The notes beneath the pieces are model-generated. The model searched no databases. It worked only from the letters and a program-made list of their open reading frames with translations, and was not told the DNA's origin. A program made the translations under genes and the position numbers. A stretch of DNA of 7,408 nt from JAJKIP01 sp040509055 (GTDB taxonomy: Bacteria > Bacteroidota > Bacteroidia > Chitinophagales > Chitinophagaceae): NCBI GenBank assembly GCA_040509055.1, contig JBEVLT010000172.1:1-7408 (forward strand), read 5' to 3'. This document shows, piece after piece, positions 1 through 7,099 of this stretch (its first letter is position 1; every line of letters starts with the position of its first letter).

Positions 1-1969
1 AGCCGCCATACAGAATACTGTCTGCCTTCCCGATGGTTTTGACTTTCCCGATCAGTACCGCAGGTTCGGCCACGGTGCCCGGGTAATTCCGGTAGTTCAG
101 GTGGAAAGCGCCTTTTTCCGACCCGATAAAGATATTGTCTGCATTGTAAGGGTAAATGTATTCAAAGCCCCTTACCAGCTTGTTGGTCAGCTCGGGAAAA
201 TACACGATCGAATACGTTTCGGAACTGGTCGATTGGTGATAGTCGATCACGCCGATCTTTTTATCGCTTTCAAACCAGATATTGCCTTCGGCATCTTCGG
301 TCAGGTACTGGATGGCCTGCCCGTTGAAGACCGGGGGCAGCACGGCCGAAGGAGCGAACCTGCCGGCGGCGGCATTGTACTCATAGACCCCCTTCGGTGT
401 AGCGACCACCACCTTGCTTTTGATCGCGAATACATAATTATTAAGGTCACCGGGAAGCCCGTCCTTTTGCGTATACAGCTTGTAAGAAAGGGATTTCTTA
501 TCCGGCGACAAGCGTATCCTGTATACTCCTTTGTAGGGGTGGGAGGACCAGATGGTGTTTTCATTATCCTGTGCAATAAAACGAAGGGACTCATTGATGC
601 CCTCGATCTTACCCTTATCCGTAAAGCGCCCCCCGGAGTACTCCAGCAGCTCGAGCCCGTTATAGGTGCCGGCTACAACCAGGTTGTTTTCCGGGAAGGC
701 CAGCGGTGCGAAGATCCAGGAGCCCAGGCCCGGCAACAAAGGTGTGGACTGGTTATCAGCGACGATAAACGTACCCTCGTGATGCCCGAGCAATACCTGG
801 CTGTTGATGTCTTCCACCCGCCATACCTGCCCGCCGGTATTGGGAATTCTTGTGAAACTGCCCTTGTAAAAGCTCAGGTCGGGGTTGGTAAAGTCAACGG
901 GAACGCGGTACAGCCCATCCGAAGTGCCGATGTAGAGGTGATGGTCCACGATCTTAATAGCATAGGTGGCCAGCTGGTTCCGCTGGTCAGGCAGGATGCG
1001 CCTGATGGCTGTATGATACGCGACAAGATCGATCCCGTTGTCCAGCCCCATCCATAGGTTCCGGCTTTTGTCCAGGAACATGCAAAGGATATTGTTATTT
1101 TGAAGACCTTCGGTCCTGGAGATGGTCTGGATCAGCTCTCCCCGTGAATTGATGATATAACAACCGCCGGACGTGGTGCCGATGGCGAACTCTTCACTGC
1201 CAGTATGGATGGCGCAATAAATGCGATCGGTCATGAAAACGGCGTCGGCCGCTGTTCTTTTTGGGATCAGCTGGGCGCCCTGCAGCAAAAAGATCCCGTT
1301 TTTCTGGGTCGTCACCAACAGGGTATCCCTGTGGTAATCGAGTATGCTGGTCACCAGCCCTTCTTTCAGGACAGGGTGATTACATACCGGCTCCCAGGTA
1401 TTGTTTTTGAATTCGAGGATGCCCGTATTCCTGTCCTGGGCAAACAGGCGTGAACCCGCAATACGCATATACCGCCATTCCGAAGGCGCCTTAAAAACAC
1501 GGATGGTCTGGTCCTTATACTCAAATATCTTTTTATTGGCCCTGAAAAATACGGCGTTGCCGTATACTTCGATATGCCAGATATCGGCAAAATCTCTTGC
1601 CCCCTCGGGGATCAGTTTTTTCAGGGAATGATACACCAGATCGCCGTTTTCCCCGGGAGAGAAAAAACCGAATTCCGCCTGGCTCCCGATATAAATATAG
1701 CCGGTGGCCGAATCGATCACCAGGGACCGGATAATGGTCTTGTTGGGCAGGGAATACAGTTTCCAGTAATTCCCGTCAAAACTCAGCAGCCCATCGTTAT
1801 TGGCGAAAAATAACACCCCGTTCCCGGCCTGTTTGATCGACCAGGTCTGCGTTCCTCCATGGTAGTCCTGGTTCGAAAAATTGACGATATCAGGAAGGCC
1901 AATGGTGTTCTGTGCCGGTGAACGAAGCACGGCGAGTGAAAAAAGAATCGTTAGTAGAAATTTAGGCAA
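1..1969 (-). CDS. Propeller-type ligand-sensing transcriptional regulator (N-terminal part; C-terminus outside the window)
   Basis: The minus strand is open from 1969 to base 1 (656 codons, no stop). Residues 1-20 (MPKFLLTILFSLAVLRSPAQ) form a signal peptide, so the sensor domain lies in the periplasm. The rest is a beta-propeller built of Reg_prop-like blades: NNDGLLSFDG near 57-66, NLWMGLDNGIDLV near 304-316, LYIGTSDGLYRV near 345-356, and GNIWFESDKKIGVID near 562-576. At 635-656 the start of a Y_Y_Y (triple-tyrosine) domain seems to begin (PAVLIGKVKTIGKAD). In known families this layout continues into a membrane helix and then either a LuxR-type helix-turn-helix or a histidine kinase/AraC hybrid. 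The N-terminus (NFSNQDYHGGTQTWSIKQ) reminds me of the LuxR-type group, but the deciding end is missing. The start is TTG at 1969: the in-frame stop lies at 2003-2005 and no ATG or GTG falls between. It is divergent from the SusC/SusD genes, as PUL regulators often are. The propeller identification is firm; the output domain is a guess. Confidence 0.85.
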   Translation of the reverse strand, partial: MPKFLLTILFSLAVLRSPAQNTIGLPDIVNFSNQDYHGGTQTWSIKQAGNGVLFFANNDGLLSFDGNYWKLYSLPNKTIIRSLVIDSATGYIYIGSQAEFGFFSPGENGDLVYHSLKKLIPEGARDFADIWHIEVYGNAVFFRANKKIFEYKDQTIRVFKAPSEWRYMRIAGSRLFAQDRNTGILEFKNNTWEPVCNHPVLKEGLVTSILDYHRDTLLVTTQKNGIFLLQGAQLIPKRTAADAVFMTDRIYCAIHTGSEEFAIGTTSGGCYIINSRGELIQTISRTEGLQNNNILCMFLDKSRNLWMGLDNGIDLVAYHTAIRRILPDQRNQLATYAIKIVDHHLYIGTSDGLYRVPVDFTNPDLSFYKGSFTRIPNTGGQVWRVEDINSQVLLGHHEGTFIVADNQSTPLLPGLGSWIFAPLAFPENNLVVAGTYNGLELLEYSGGRFTDKGKIEGINESLRFIAQDNENTIWSSHPYKGVYRIRLSPDKKSLSYKLYTQKDGLPGDLNNYVFAIKSKVVVATPKGVYEYNAAAGRFAPSAVLPPVFNGQAIQYLTEDAEGNIWFESDKKIGVIDYHQSTSSETYSIVYFPELTNKLVRGFEYIYPYNADNIFIGSEKGAFHLNYRNYPGTVAEPAVLIGKVKTIGKADSILYGG

Positions 1970-1978
1970 TTTCCGGAT

Positions 1979-2009
1979 GATGTAGTATAAATGTAATAAA
2001 TCCTATTGA
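1979..2009 (+). repeat. Direct repeat copy 1 (candidate operator, regulator-proximal)
   Basis: This 31-bp stretch matches 2033-2063 at 25 of 31 positions without gaps. It contains two boxes of the form RATGTARTR, GATGTAGTA at 1979-1987 and AATGTAATA at 1990-1998, set 11 bp apart (one helical turn). It ends with TATTGA. It covers the presumed -7 element of the divergent regulator, so binding here would suit autoregulation. The identity of the binding protein is inferred. Confidence 0.6.
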
Positions 2010-2021
2010 TAATCAGCAAAA
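1988..2021 (-). promoter_or_regulatory. Putative promoter of the divergent regulator gene
   Basis: Read on the minus strand, TTTTG (2021-2017) is followed after 21 bp by TACATTTA (1995-1988). This is 7 of 8 to the Bacteroidota -7 consensus TAnnTTTG, with a -33 TTG-like element upstream. Transcription would begin near 1980, leaving only about 10-15 nt before the TTG start at 1969. The -7 element lies inside the first 31-bp direct repeat, so a protein bound there could block this promoter. The call rests on pattern matching alone, and short AT-rich matches arise easily by chance. Confidence 0.4.
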
Positions 2022-2032
2022 TATGTTTTCGT

Positions 2033-2063
2033 GATGTAGTAAAGATGTAGTGAATTTTATTGA
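2033..2063 (+). repeat. Direct repeat copy 2 (candidate operator, susC-proximal)
   Basis: This is the second copy of the 31-bp repeat, offset 54 bp from copy 1 (about five helical turns). Its boxes are GATGTAGTA at 2033-2041 and GATGTAGTG at 2044-2052, again 11 bp apart. Its last bases, TATTGA, hold the TTG that serves as the presumed -33 element of the SusC-like gene's promoter. The boxes therefore lie just upstream of -33, where a transcription activator commonly sits. Four boxes in the same orientation with regular spacing argue against chance. Confidence 0.6.
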
Positions 2064-2089
2064 AAGGGGGCATGCATGGTATAGGTTTA
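2060..2089 (+). promoter_or_regulatory. Putative promoter of the SusC/SusD-like operon
   Basis: TTG at 2060-2062 is followed after exactly 19 bp by TAGGTTTA at 2082-2089. That is 7 of 8 to the Bacteroidota -7 consensus TAnnTTTG at the usual spacing for the housekeeping sigma factor of this phylum. Transcription would begin at about 2095-2100, some 250 nt before the SusC-like start codon. The -33 element forms the end of direct repeat copy 2, which fits activator-dependent expression. No experimental start site is available. Confidence 0.5.
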
Positions 2090-2348
2090 CAGGGCCAGAG
2101 AGATCGATCATGAATTGCTGCTATATGAAAAAATGTTTCATCTTTTTCCGCCTGTTCCATCCTGTCTGCACCTGCTCAGCTATACCGGTTTACTGCAATG
2201 CCGGAGCCCCGGGAAAAGTCCCGGAGATCTCTATACCGGCAGGATTCCCGGAACCATTCCACTGCATTTGTTACCCCCAACCTGTCCGGTTTATTCCAAA
2301 CTGGCAATCGATAAATCACAGTTAACAATCAATCAAAACTTAGCTTTT
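2090..2348 (+). other. Long 5' leader of the susC-like transcript
   Basis: About 250 nt lie between the presumed promoter and the chosen SusC-like start. The SusC frame stays open upstream to a TTG at 2115, but those residues (MLLYEKMFHL and on, proline-rich) do not resemble any part of a SusC protein, while a good signal peptide begins at 2349. A second frame is open from 2110 to 2325 and could encode a 71-residue cysteine-rich peptide (8 Cys), without recognisable homology. The last 60 nt are AT-rich with no Shine-Dalgarno sequence, as is usual in Bacteroidota. The region most likely acts as an untranslated leader. Confidence 0.5.
2199..2241 (+). promoter_or_regulatory. Nested inverted repeats in the susC-like leader
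   Basis: An outer stem pairs TGCCGG (2199-2204) with CCGGCA (2236-2241). Inside it, CCGGGA (2209-2214) pairs with TCCCGG (2219-2224) around the 4-nt loop AAAG. Both stems are perfect and GC-rich, so the RNA should fold locally about 110 nt before the start codon. There is no U-run after it, so it is not a normal terminator. A role in mRNA stability, protein binding or attenuation is possible, but none is shown by the sequence. Confidence 0.4.
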
Positions 2349-5300
2349 ATGAACTGCCGTATGTTACACTTTCCAAAAACACCATCCCCTGTCTTCCAGC
2401 GGATCATTCCGTTGCTGGTATTATTCGTCCTGTGCCGGGGACAAAATTGCCTGTATGCCCAATCAGCGCCACCTGTCGTCAGAGGGCAGGTAGTTTCCGA
2501 CTCCGGCCAGGCTGTTGCCGCCGCCAACGTAGTGGTCAAAGGGACCTCGAAAGGGACCACTACCAATGCAAATGGCTGGTTTGAGATCGATGCCCCGCCC
2601 ACCGGCGCCCTTCTTATTTCACATATCGGTTATGCAACGCTGGAAATAAAAGTGTCGGACCTGTCTCCCGGTACCCCCATCCGCCTGTCGGCCCGTGGCG
2701 AAACGCTTGACCAGGTCATTGTGGTAGGGTACGGCACGCAGCGAAGATCCGATGTCACCGGATCGGTAGCCAGTGTGCCGAAAGACCGGCTGAGCAAAAT
2801 ACCGGTGACAAATATCCTGCAGGCTGTGGAGGGTTCGGTAGCCGGCTGGTCGCTGACCACCACCTCTGCGGCTCCCGGCCAGTCTGCCGGCCAGCAGATC
2901 CGCGGGCTGAACTCGATCAGCGCCAGCACCACTCCTTTGATTATCCTGGACGGTGTGCCGTTTGCAGGACTGACCAACGATATCAGCCCGAACACCATTG
3001 AATCCATCGAGGTATTGAAGGACGCTTCCGCAACGGCGATCTATGGCACCCGTGGTTCCAGCGGCGTGGTGCTGATCACTACCAAAAAGGGGACTGCCGG
3101 CAAGCCCTCTATCAGCTACAGCGGGTTTACCGGGCTGGAATTTATGGCGCACAAAATGAAGCCCATGGATGCAGCAGCCTATAAGCTCAAGAATATTACC
3201 TGGCAGCAGCAAACCGGTAATAACAATGCCAATATCACGTCCGACTCTGTGATCAATGCCTATGAAGTGCCCAACAACAGGGCGCATACGACAACGGACT
3301 GGCTGGATGAAATTTCCCGGCAGGGTACCATCCAGTCCCATAACCTGAACTTTTCCGGAGGCACAACGGACCTGAAGTATTTCCTGAACGGGGAGTATGC
3401 CAAAGACAACGGGCTGCTGAAGGGCTACCAGTATACCCGGATCAGTTTTCGTTCCAATATCAGCGCGAACCTGGCCGACTGGCTGAGTGTCGGTACTTCC
3501 CTGTTTTATACCAACAACAACAATGATGGCGGCCGGGTAAACCTTACCCTGGCAGGCCAGATGAGCCCGTACGGGCAGCTCTACAATACAAACGGGAACT
3601 ACGAGATATTCCCGATGTATGGAAATACCTTGTATACCAACCCGCTGCTGGGCTTGTATGTCAATACGCTTAACCGGGGCCATAACCTCACGGGGACCGG
3701 CTATGTCGATATCACTCCCCGGTTCGTAAAGGGGTTGAAATACAGGCTCAACGCCAACTATACCTACCTGCCCAGCCGCGTAAGCAGCTATACCGGCAGG
3801 CTCTCGAACAACAACCTCGGCTCGGCCAGCATCAGCAATGCGGAAACAAAAAGCTGGATCGCGGAGAACATCCTCACCTATACAAAGGACATTCAAAAAC
3901 ATCATGTTGATATTACGGCCCTGTACAGTGCGCAGAACAACAGCTCGTTCAGCTCCAGCATCAATGTAAACGGGTTTATCAACGACGGCCTTGGCTATAA
4001 CAATACCGGCGCCGCCGCTACGCAAACCACCGGGTCCAACTCGTCGCAAACGGCGTTGGTATCGCAAATGGGCCGGTTGAACTATAATTATGACGGTAAA
4101 TATTTGCTGACAGGTACAGTGCGGAGGGATGGCTATTCGGCTTTCGGGGCATTGACCAGTAAATATGCCAGCTTTCCCACGCTTGCCCTGGGCTGGAACC
4201 TGCACCGGGAACAGTTCATGTCGCATATCCCGCTTATCAATACGCTGAAGCTCCGGTTTTCCTATGGCACAACGGGCAACTCCGCCATCGGCGCCTATGG
4301 CACGCTTACATCGCAAAATGTGGTGCAATACGCGTACAACAGCACCACGGTCACCGGCCTGGTAGCTGCGAACCTGGGCAATGCCAACCTGAAATGGGAA
4401 AGTACCACCACCGTCAATTACGCCATCGATTTTTCCATTTTAAATAGCCGGGTAGAAGGAACGGTAGAATACTACCAGAGCAAGACGAAGGACCTGCTGC
4501 TGGCCAGGCAATTGCCGATTATGACCGGTTATAGCTCAGTATTGGAGAATATCGGGAAGCTGGAAAACAAAGGACTGGATATCACCCTCAATACGGTGAA
4601 TATAAAGGGAAGGGATTTCACCTGGCAAACATCCATCGTCTTTTCCACGTATAAAAACAAGCTGACCCAGCTGTACGGCGACGGGAAGGACGATATCGGC
4701 AACGGATGGTTCATCGGCAAGTCGCTGGGCGCTATCTACACCTACCAGCTGCTCGGCGTGTGGCAGGCCACCGACGACCTGACCGCCCTCTCGCCGGCGG
4801 CAAAGCCCGGCCAGCTGCGATTTGCAGACCTGGATGGCAACAAGGTGATCAATAGCAACGACAGGACGATCGTAGGATACAGGAACCCGAAATGGACGGG
4901 CGGTATTACCAATACGTTCACCTACCGGAATTTCAGCCTGCGCATATTTATCCAGACCTACCAGGGTGCTATGAAAAACAACCAGATCTATGACAATGCA
5001 GATCAGTCGGGCGCCATTAACCTGCCGGCCGATGTAGGCTACTGGACGGCGGAAAATAAAAACCCGAACCGCCCGGCCTTATCCTATACCAACCCGTTGA
5101 ACTATGCCTATCCTTCCAAATCCAGCTACACCCGCCTGAAAGATGCTACGCTGAGCTATACCGTTCCGCAGGCATGGGCCGGGAAGCTCGGGATGAGCAA
5201 CCTGTCATTTTATATCAGCGGCAGGAATATCCATACCTGGACGCCCTGGCTGGGCTGGGACCCGGAAACCAATTTCCAGACGCTGCCGGCCGGCACCAAC

Positions 5301-5360
5301 TACAACAACTACCCGCAGGTGGCCAGCTATGTACTCGGGATCAACCTTACTTTAAAATAA
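2349..5360 (+). CDS. SusC-like (SusC/RagA family) TonB-linked outer-membrane transporter
   Basis: It imports oligosaccharides across the outer membrane with TonB-derived energy, as the barrel partner of the SusD-like lid encoded next. The protein has 1003 residues, typical for the family. A signal peptide covers residues 1-37 (hydrophobic core IIPLLVLFVLC, cleavage likely at YA/QS). A carboxypeptidase-D regulatory-like domain follows (about 43-115: VVRGQVVSDSGQ to GYATLEIKV). Next come the TonB-box-like QVIVVGYGTQ (123-132) and the plug (about 133-248) with QQIRG, LIILDGVP, IESIEVLKDASATAIYGTRG and GVVLITTKKG. The remainder is the beta-barrel, with DLDGNKVINSND at 827-838, GRNIHTW near the C-terminus and a closing strand VLGINLTLK. 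There is no N-terminal STN domain, so sigma/anti-sigma signalling is not expected. The ATG at 2349 is chosen because the signal peptide starts there; ATG 2361 is an alternative. The substrate cannot be read from the sequence. Confidence 0.96.
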   Translation: MNCRMLHFPKTPSPVFQRIIPLLVLFVLCRGQNCLYAQSAPPVVRGQVVSDSGQAVAAANVVVKGTSKGTTTNANGWFEIDAPPTGALLISHIGYATLEIKVSDLSPGTPIRLSARGETLDQVIVVGYGTQRRSDVTGSVASVPKDRLSKIPVTNILQAVEGSVAGWSLTTTSAAPGQSAGQQIRGLNSISASTTPLIILDGVPFAGLTNDISPNTIESIEVLKDASATAIYGTRGSSGVVLITTKKGTAGKPSISYSGFTGLEFMAHKMKPMDAAAYKLKNITWQQQTGNNNANITSDSVINAYEVPNNRAHTTTDWLDEISRQGTIQSHNLNFSGGTTDLKYFLNGEYAKDNGLLKGYQYTRISFRSNISANLADWLSVGTSLFYTNNNNDGGRVNLTLAGQMSPYGQLYNTNGNYEIFPMYGNTLYTNPLLGLYVNTLNRGHNLTGTGYVDITPRFVKGLKYRLNANYTYLPSRVSSYTGRLSNNNLGSASISNAETKSWIAENILTYTKDIQKHHVDITALYSAQNNSSFSSSINVNGFINDGLGYNNTGAAATQTTGSNSSQTALVSQMGRLNYNYDGKYLLTGTVRRDGYSAFGALTSKYASFPTLALGWNLHREQFMSHIPLINTLKLRFSYGTTGNSAIGAYGTLTSQNVVQYAYNSTTVTGLVAANLGNANLKWESTTTVNYAIDFSILNSRVEGTVEYYQSKTKDLLLARQLPIMTGYSSVLENIGKLENKGLDITLNTVNIKGRDFTWQTSIVFSTYKNKLTQLYGDGKDDIGNGWFIGKSLGAIYTYQLLGVWQATDDLTALSPAAKPGQLRFADLDGNKVINSNDRTIVGYRNPKWTGGITNTFTYRNFSLRIFIQTYQGAMKNNQIYDNADQSGAINLPADVGYWTAENKNPNRPALSYTNPLNYAYPSKSSYTRLKDATLSYTVPQAWAGKLGMSNLSFYISGRNIHTWTPWLGWDPETNFQTLPAGTNYNNYPQVASYVLGINLTLK

Positions 5361-5375
5361 TTTAAACATACCGCG

Positions 5376-7019
5376 ATGAAAAAAATACTGACATTCCTCA
5401 TCATCATCGTTGCAGGTCTTTGCCTGGCTTCCTGCAAAAAGAGTTTTTTGGATGAGCACCTGCAGTCCAACTATGCACCGCAAAACACCTTGTCCGACTC
5501 ATTGGGCTTCGAAGCCAATATGGCCGGCATCATGAACCGCATCCGCCAGCAATACACTACCGATGACGACCAGGGTTTGCTGGGCGCCATGTTCCTGGGC
5601 ACCGACGTGGTGATCAACGGCCAGACAACCGCCGCGATGTTCCCCTATGTGAACAACGAGACCATGAACTCTTCTGATTTTTCGGCAAGCATCTACTGGC
5701 GCTGGGCATATACCACGCTCAATAACGTGAACCTGGTTATTGCCGCATCGCAGGACCCCGGGGTGACCGGCACCAGCGCGGCCAATAAAGCCTACGTTGG
5801 CGCCGAAGCGAAATTTTTCCGGGCTTATATCTATGAGTTCCTGGTCACGCTCTGGGGAGAAGTGCCGCTTATTACTGCGCCGATCCAGACACCGAAGATC
5901 GATTTTGTGAGAGCGCCGGTGGACAGTATCAATAACCTGATCGTAAAGGACCTGACAGAGGCGATCCCCGTACTTCCCGCCAACCCTGCCAGCGCAAGAA
6001 AGGAATTCAGGCCCAACAAGGCCATGTGCCAGCAGCTCCTGGCCCAGGCATATCTCCGGATGGATAAGCCGGCCCTGGCGGAAGCGCAGTGCCAGAGCAT
6101 CATTACCAGCGGCCCTTTCCAGCTGATGAAAACAAGATTTGGGGTAAAAGCTTCACAGCCGGGCGACTGCTTCAGCGACCTGTTCACATACGGCAACCAG
6201 CGCTACGGCCAGGGTAATAAAGAAGCGATCTGGACCATTGAAGAAGACCTGAATGTGCCGGGCGGGGCCACTTCCTCCTCCTCCAATGCATCTACCGACC
6301 AGCACCGGCGTATGTGGGTTCCTTTTTATGCCGGGATCACCAATATGATCATCTGCGATTCGCTGGGAGGCAGGGGTATCGGGCGTTTCAGGCTCAGCAA
6401 CTGGGTGTTGTACCGTCTCTACGACCAGTATGATATTCGTAACTCCCCTTACAATATCCGCCGCATCATCCGCTTCAACGATCCTACCAAGCCGATGTAT
6501 GGTGTGCAGCTGACGATCGCCCATGGAGATACCGTATGGCGGATCGCCCCTTATACCACCAAATGGAATAACTTTAACCCGGCTGATATTAACGGCTATG
6601 GTTCCTATAAAGACCTGCCCATGATGCGGTTGGGCGAAACGTACCTGCTGCTGGCGGAAGCCCAGTTCAAACAGGGGCGGCCGGCCGATGCTGCAGCCAG
6701 CATCAATGTGCTGAGGCAAAGGGCTTATCCCGATTACCCGGCGCATGGCCAGGTGCAGGCTTCCGATATCTCGCTCAATTTCATCCTGGATGAAAGAGCA
6801 AGGGAGCTGTTGGCGGAAGAAAACCGGAGAATGACTCTTTTAAGAACAGGCACCCTGGTACAGCGATGCCAGAATTACCTGAATACCTATAACACCGCGG
6901 CAGGCCAGCCGGTGACCGGTCTTGCTAATGTTACAACAAGGAAAGGTTTGTTGCCGATACCCCAGTCTGCTATCGATCTGAATAAAGGAGCCGTGCTGAC
7001 ACAAAATACAGGCTATTAG
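5376..7019 (+). CDS. SusD-like (RagB/SusD family) surface glycan-binding lipoprotein
   Basis: This is the substrate-capturing lid on the SusC-like barrel, held at the outer face of the outer membrane by a lipid anchor. It has 547 residues, normal for the family. Residues 1-19 form a lipoprotein signal with lipobox LASC and lipidated Cys20, followed by KKSFLDE, a frequent start of mature SusD proteins. The N-terminal SusD-like region spans about 21-230 (SIYWRWAYTTLNNVNLVI, AEAKFFRAYIYEFLVTLWGEVPL, FRPNKAMCQQLLAQAYLRM), including TPR-like helices. The C-terminal RagB/SusD region spans about 280-547 (LPMMRLGETYLLLAEAQFKQ, FILDERARELLAEENRRMTL). It ends in the usual LLPIPQSAIDLNKGAVLTQNTGY type of tail. 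It starts 15 bp after the SusC-like stop with no promoter or Shine-Dalgarno sequence between, so the two are cotranscribed. Ligand-contacting aromatic residues cannot be assigned without a structure. Confidence 0.96.
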   Translation: MKKILTFLIIIVAGLCLASCKKSFLDEHLQSNYAPQNTLSDSLGFEANMAGIMNRIRQQYTTDDDQGLLGAMFLGTDVVINGQTTAAMFPYVNNETMNSSDFSASIYWRWAYTTLNNVNLVIAASQDPGVTGTSAANKAYVGAEAKFFRAYIYEFLVTLWGEVPLITAPIQTPKIDFVRAPVDSINNLIVKDLTEAIPVLPANPASARKEFRPNKAMCQQLLAQAYLRMDKPALAEAQCQSIITSGPFQLMKTRFGVKASQPGDCFSDLFTYGNQRYGQGNKEAIWTIEEDLNVPGGATSSSSNASTDQHRRMWVPFYAGITNMIICDSLGGRGIGRFRLSNWVLYRLYDQYDIRNSPYNIRRIIRFNDPTKPMYGVQLTIAHGDTVWRIAPYTTKWNNFNPADINGYGSYKDLPMMRLGETYLLLAEAQFKQGRPADAAASINVLRQRAYPDYPAHGQVQASDISLNFILDERARELLAEENRRMTLLRTGTLVQRCQNYLNTYNTAAGQPVTGLANVTTRKGLLPIPQSAIDLNKGAVLTQNTGY

Positions 7020-7037
7020 TATTGAAAAACCACTATG

Positions 7038-7075
7038 CAGTTGACGGAGAATGGTTGATGCTTCTCCGTCAACTG
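7038..7075 (+). terminator. Perfect 14-bp stem-loop between the SusD-like and GH2 genes (attenuator or terminator)
   Basis: CAGTTGACGGAGAA (7038-7051) pairs without mismatch with TTCTCCGTCAACTG (7062-7075) around a 10-nt loop (7052-7061). It begins 18 bp after the SusD-like stop codon and ends 24 bp before the next start. The tail is TTGTT and then CAG, a weak U-tract, so partial termination or 3'-end protection of the susCD message is more likely than full termination. I see no convincing new promoter after it, so the downstream enzyme gene is probably expressed by read-through at a lower level. Confidence 0.65.
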
Positions 7076-7099
7076 TTGTTCAGTAAACCCTATGTGATT

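Noticed and set aside
101..1057. A 318-codon plus-strand open frame opposite the regulator
   Set aside because: The minus strand here reads continuously as a propeller protein with recognisable blade motifs. The plus-strand product has no recognisable domain and is an antisense shadow.
2115..2348. N-terminal extension of the SusC-like protein from TTG 2115 (1081 residues)
   Set aside because: It would put 78 unrelated residues before a proper signal peptide and prevent normal export. ATG 2349 gives a standard SusC N-terminus and length.
1970..2348. tRNA, small-RNA gene, CRISPR or insertion-sequence end in the intergenic region
   Set aside because: There is no cloverleaf, no regularly spaced identical repeats and no terminal inverted repeats with target duplication. 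The two 31-bp repeats fit operators better.
2110..2364. Similarity between ATGAATTGCTGC at 2110 and ATGAACTGCCGT at 2349, hinting at a duplicated gene start
   Set aside because: The resemblance fades within about 15 bases and is not enough to separate duplication from chance.
2619..4328. A 569-codon minus-strand open frame opposite the SusC-like gene
   Set aside because: It lies wholly inside a clear SusC-family gene. Its composition (many Gly, Arg, Val, Ile) is what reverse reading of such a gene gives, and no family is recognisable.
6274..6285. (TCC)4 run in the SusD-like gene, a possible phase-variation tract
   Set aside because: Triplet changes would only alter the number of serines in a loop without shifting the frame, and four units is too short for frequent slippage.
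6153..6746. A 197-codon minus-strand open frame opposite the SusD-like gene
   Set aside because: It is antisense to conserved SusD motifs, shows no recognisable domain, and has no promoter or conserved start.
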